NCBI GenBank assembly: GCA_003645845.1
Contig: QNCV01000028.1
Span: forward strand, 1 to 15,216
DNA length: 15,216 nucleotides
Source of the DNA: Fidelibacterota bacterium
GTDB taxonomy: Bacteria; Fidelibacterota; UBA2242
Direction of reading: 5' to 3'
Shown: piece after piece, positions 14,238-15,216 of the stretch
Position numbering within the stretch: the first letter of the stretch is position 1
Layout of the letters: the number at the start of each line of letters is the position of its first letter
Position numbers and translations under genes: made by a program
The notes under the pieces: model-generated
Seen by the model: only the letters and a program-made list of their open reading frames with translations
Databases searched by the model: none
Told to the model about the DNA's origin: nothing

Positions 14238-15216
14238 ATGGAAAAGATTGCAATGATTGGCGTTGGATATGTCGGTTTGGTGTCGGGGACCGGTTTGGCG
14301 GATTTCGGCAATGAAGTCATTTGTGCAGACATTGATGAAGAAAAAATCAAGAAGTTGAAAAATGATGTCTTGCCGATTTATGAACCGGGACTCCTTGAGT
14401 TGGTTCAAAAGAACGTTAAGCAGGGCAGGCTGAGTTTTACCACAGATCTGGAGTATGCGATTAAGAACTCAAGAGTCATTTTTTCGGCTGTGCCAACTCC
14501 GTCCGCTGCAAATGGAGAAGTCGATCTTTCCTATGTGTTTAATGTTGTTGATAACATGGCCGATGTTATTGACAGTTATAAGATTATTGTGACCAAAAGC
14601 ACTGTGGCGGTGGGTACCGGCGATAAGATCAAAGAACGTTTGCTGTCCCGGGGTGTTCCTGAAGATATGTTTGATATTGTGTCGAATCCCGAATTTCTGC
14701 GGGAAGGTTCGGCAGTCGGTGATTTTATGCGTCCTGACCGGGTTGTTCTGGGGACCAGTTCGGAAAAAGCTCTGAATATTATGAAAGATATTTATAAATC
14801 TTTGTATCTGATTGAAACGCCGATCGTGGCAACGGATGTCCGCACCGCCGAAATGATCAAGTATGCTTCGAATGCGTTTTTAGCGACGAAAATATCCTTT
14901 ATCAACGAAGTGGCGAATGTTTGTGAAAAGGTGGGCGCAAACGTTCAGATGGTTGCCAAAGCGATGGGGCTTGACGGACGCATATCGCCAAAATTTCTCC
15001 ATGCCGGGCCCGGATATGGCGGCTCTTGTTTTCCAAAAGATACGTTAGCGTTTACAAAAATTGCCGAACAGGTTGGTATGGAAGCGACAATTGTAAAAGC
15101 AGTTATCGATGTAAATCATCGGCAGAAAATAAGGATCGTTAAAAAATTACTGAATTTTGTACCGAAATTAAAAGGCAAGACAATTGGACTATTGGGATTA
15201 GCGTTTAAACCAAATA
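14238..15216 (+). CDS. ugd: UDP-glucose 6-dehydrogenase, N-terminal part (3' end outside window)
   Basis: The frame is open from the ATG at 14238 to the window edge (326 complete codons, no stop), so about three quarters of a usual 430-450-residue protein is visible. It oxidises UDP-glucose to UDP-glucuronate with two NAD+, supplying capsule, exopolysaccharide or LPS pathways. The NAD loop is GVGYVG at 8-13, with an acidic strand end at D31/D33. NPEFLREG is at 150-157, K208 and N212 lie in KYASNAF, and the catalytic cysteine is C264 in GGSCFPKDT. The visible C-terminus (GKTIGLLGLAFKPN) begins the UDP-binding domain. GGGAGA lies 7 bases before the start. Other UDP-sugar dehydrogenases (UDP-ManNAc, UDP-GalNAc) share the fold, but SCFPKDT with these spacings fits UDP-glucose best. 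Confidence 0.92.
   Translation, partial: MEKIAMIGVGYVGLVSGTGLADFGNEVICADIDEEKIKKLKNDVLPIYEPGLLELVQKNVKQGRLSFTTDLEYAIKNSRVIFSAVPTPSAANGEVDLSYVFNVVDNMADVIDSYKIIVTKSTVAVGTGDKIKERLLSRGVPEDMFDIVSNPEFLREGSAVGDFMRPDRVVLGTSSEKALNIMKDIYKSLYLIETPIVATDVRTAEMIKYASNAFLATKISFINEVANVCEKVGANVQMVAKAMGLDGRISPKFLHAGPGYGGSCFPKDTLAFTKIAEQVGMEATIVKAVIDVNHRQKIRIVKKLLNFVPKLKGKTIGLLGLAFKPN

Noticed and set aside
1..15216. Mobile element, prophage or defence island
   Set aside because: No integrase, transposase, terminal inverted repeats, phage genes or restriction partners. The HNH gene stands alone among core genes, and no tRNA or rRNA gene was seen in the gaps.

Overview
The window is a gene-dense bacterial chromosome segment. 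Fourteen protein genes all lie on the + strand: twelve complete and one cut at each end. Base composition by eye is moderate, roughly mid-40s % GC. No RNA gene, insertion sequence, phage gene or CRISPR array is visible, and the longest gap between genes is about 160 bases. Peptidoglycan appears to be of the meso-diaminopimelate (DAP) type, because MurE carries the DNPR signature. A six-domain ribosomal protein S1, a YbbR-domain protein, and a VWA protein with several membrane segments fit a Gram-negative-type lineage. My guess is the FCB neighbourhood (Calditrichaeota, Marinimicrobia or similar), but this is inference from gene style only.

Layout. (1) 1-300 is the tail of a cysteine-rich zinc-ribbon-like protein of unknown role. 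(2) 414-5977 is a tight run: lysA (lysine from meso-DAP), murE (meso-DAP into peptidoglycan), an HNH-nuclease-fold protein, trpS (a tryptophanyl-tRNA synthetase with a four-cysteine pattern suggestive of an iron-sulfur cluster), then scpA and scpB (the kleisin and winged-helix partners of SMC). (3) 5940-9835 continues with rluB, cmk and rpsA. The scpAB-rluB-cmk-rpsA order is a widespread bacterial arrangement linking chromosome segregation, rRNA modification, nucleotide supply and translation. rpsA has a perfect TATAAT upstream and a perfect 11-bp hairpin terminator downstream. (4) 9940-14076 holds a YbbR-domain membrane protein, tsaD (tRNA t6A synthesis) and a large membrane-anchored VWA protein, packed with 0 to 3 base gaps. 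(5) 14238 to the window end is the start of a UDP-glucose dehydrogenase gene, probably opening a polysaccharide or envelope locus.

Together this is mainly a core-function region: cell wall and lysine branch point, chromosome condensation, tRNA charging and modification, ribosome function. I do not see a convincing new defence or mobile system. The points most worth a second look are the long charged tails on both ends of S1, the cysteine pattern in TrpRS, altered signature motifs in LysA and MurE, and the uncharacterised VWA protein coupled to tsaD.
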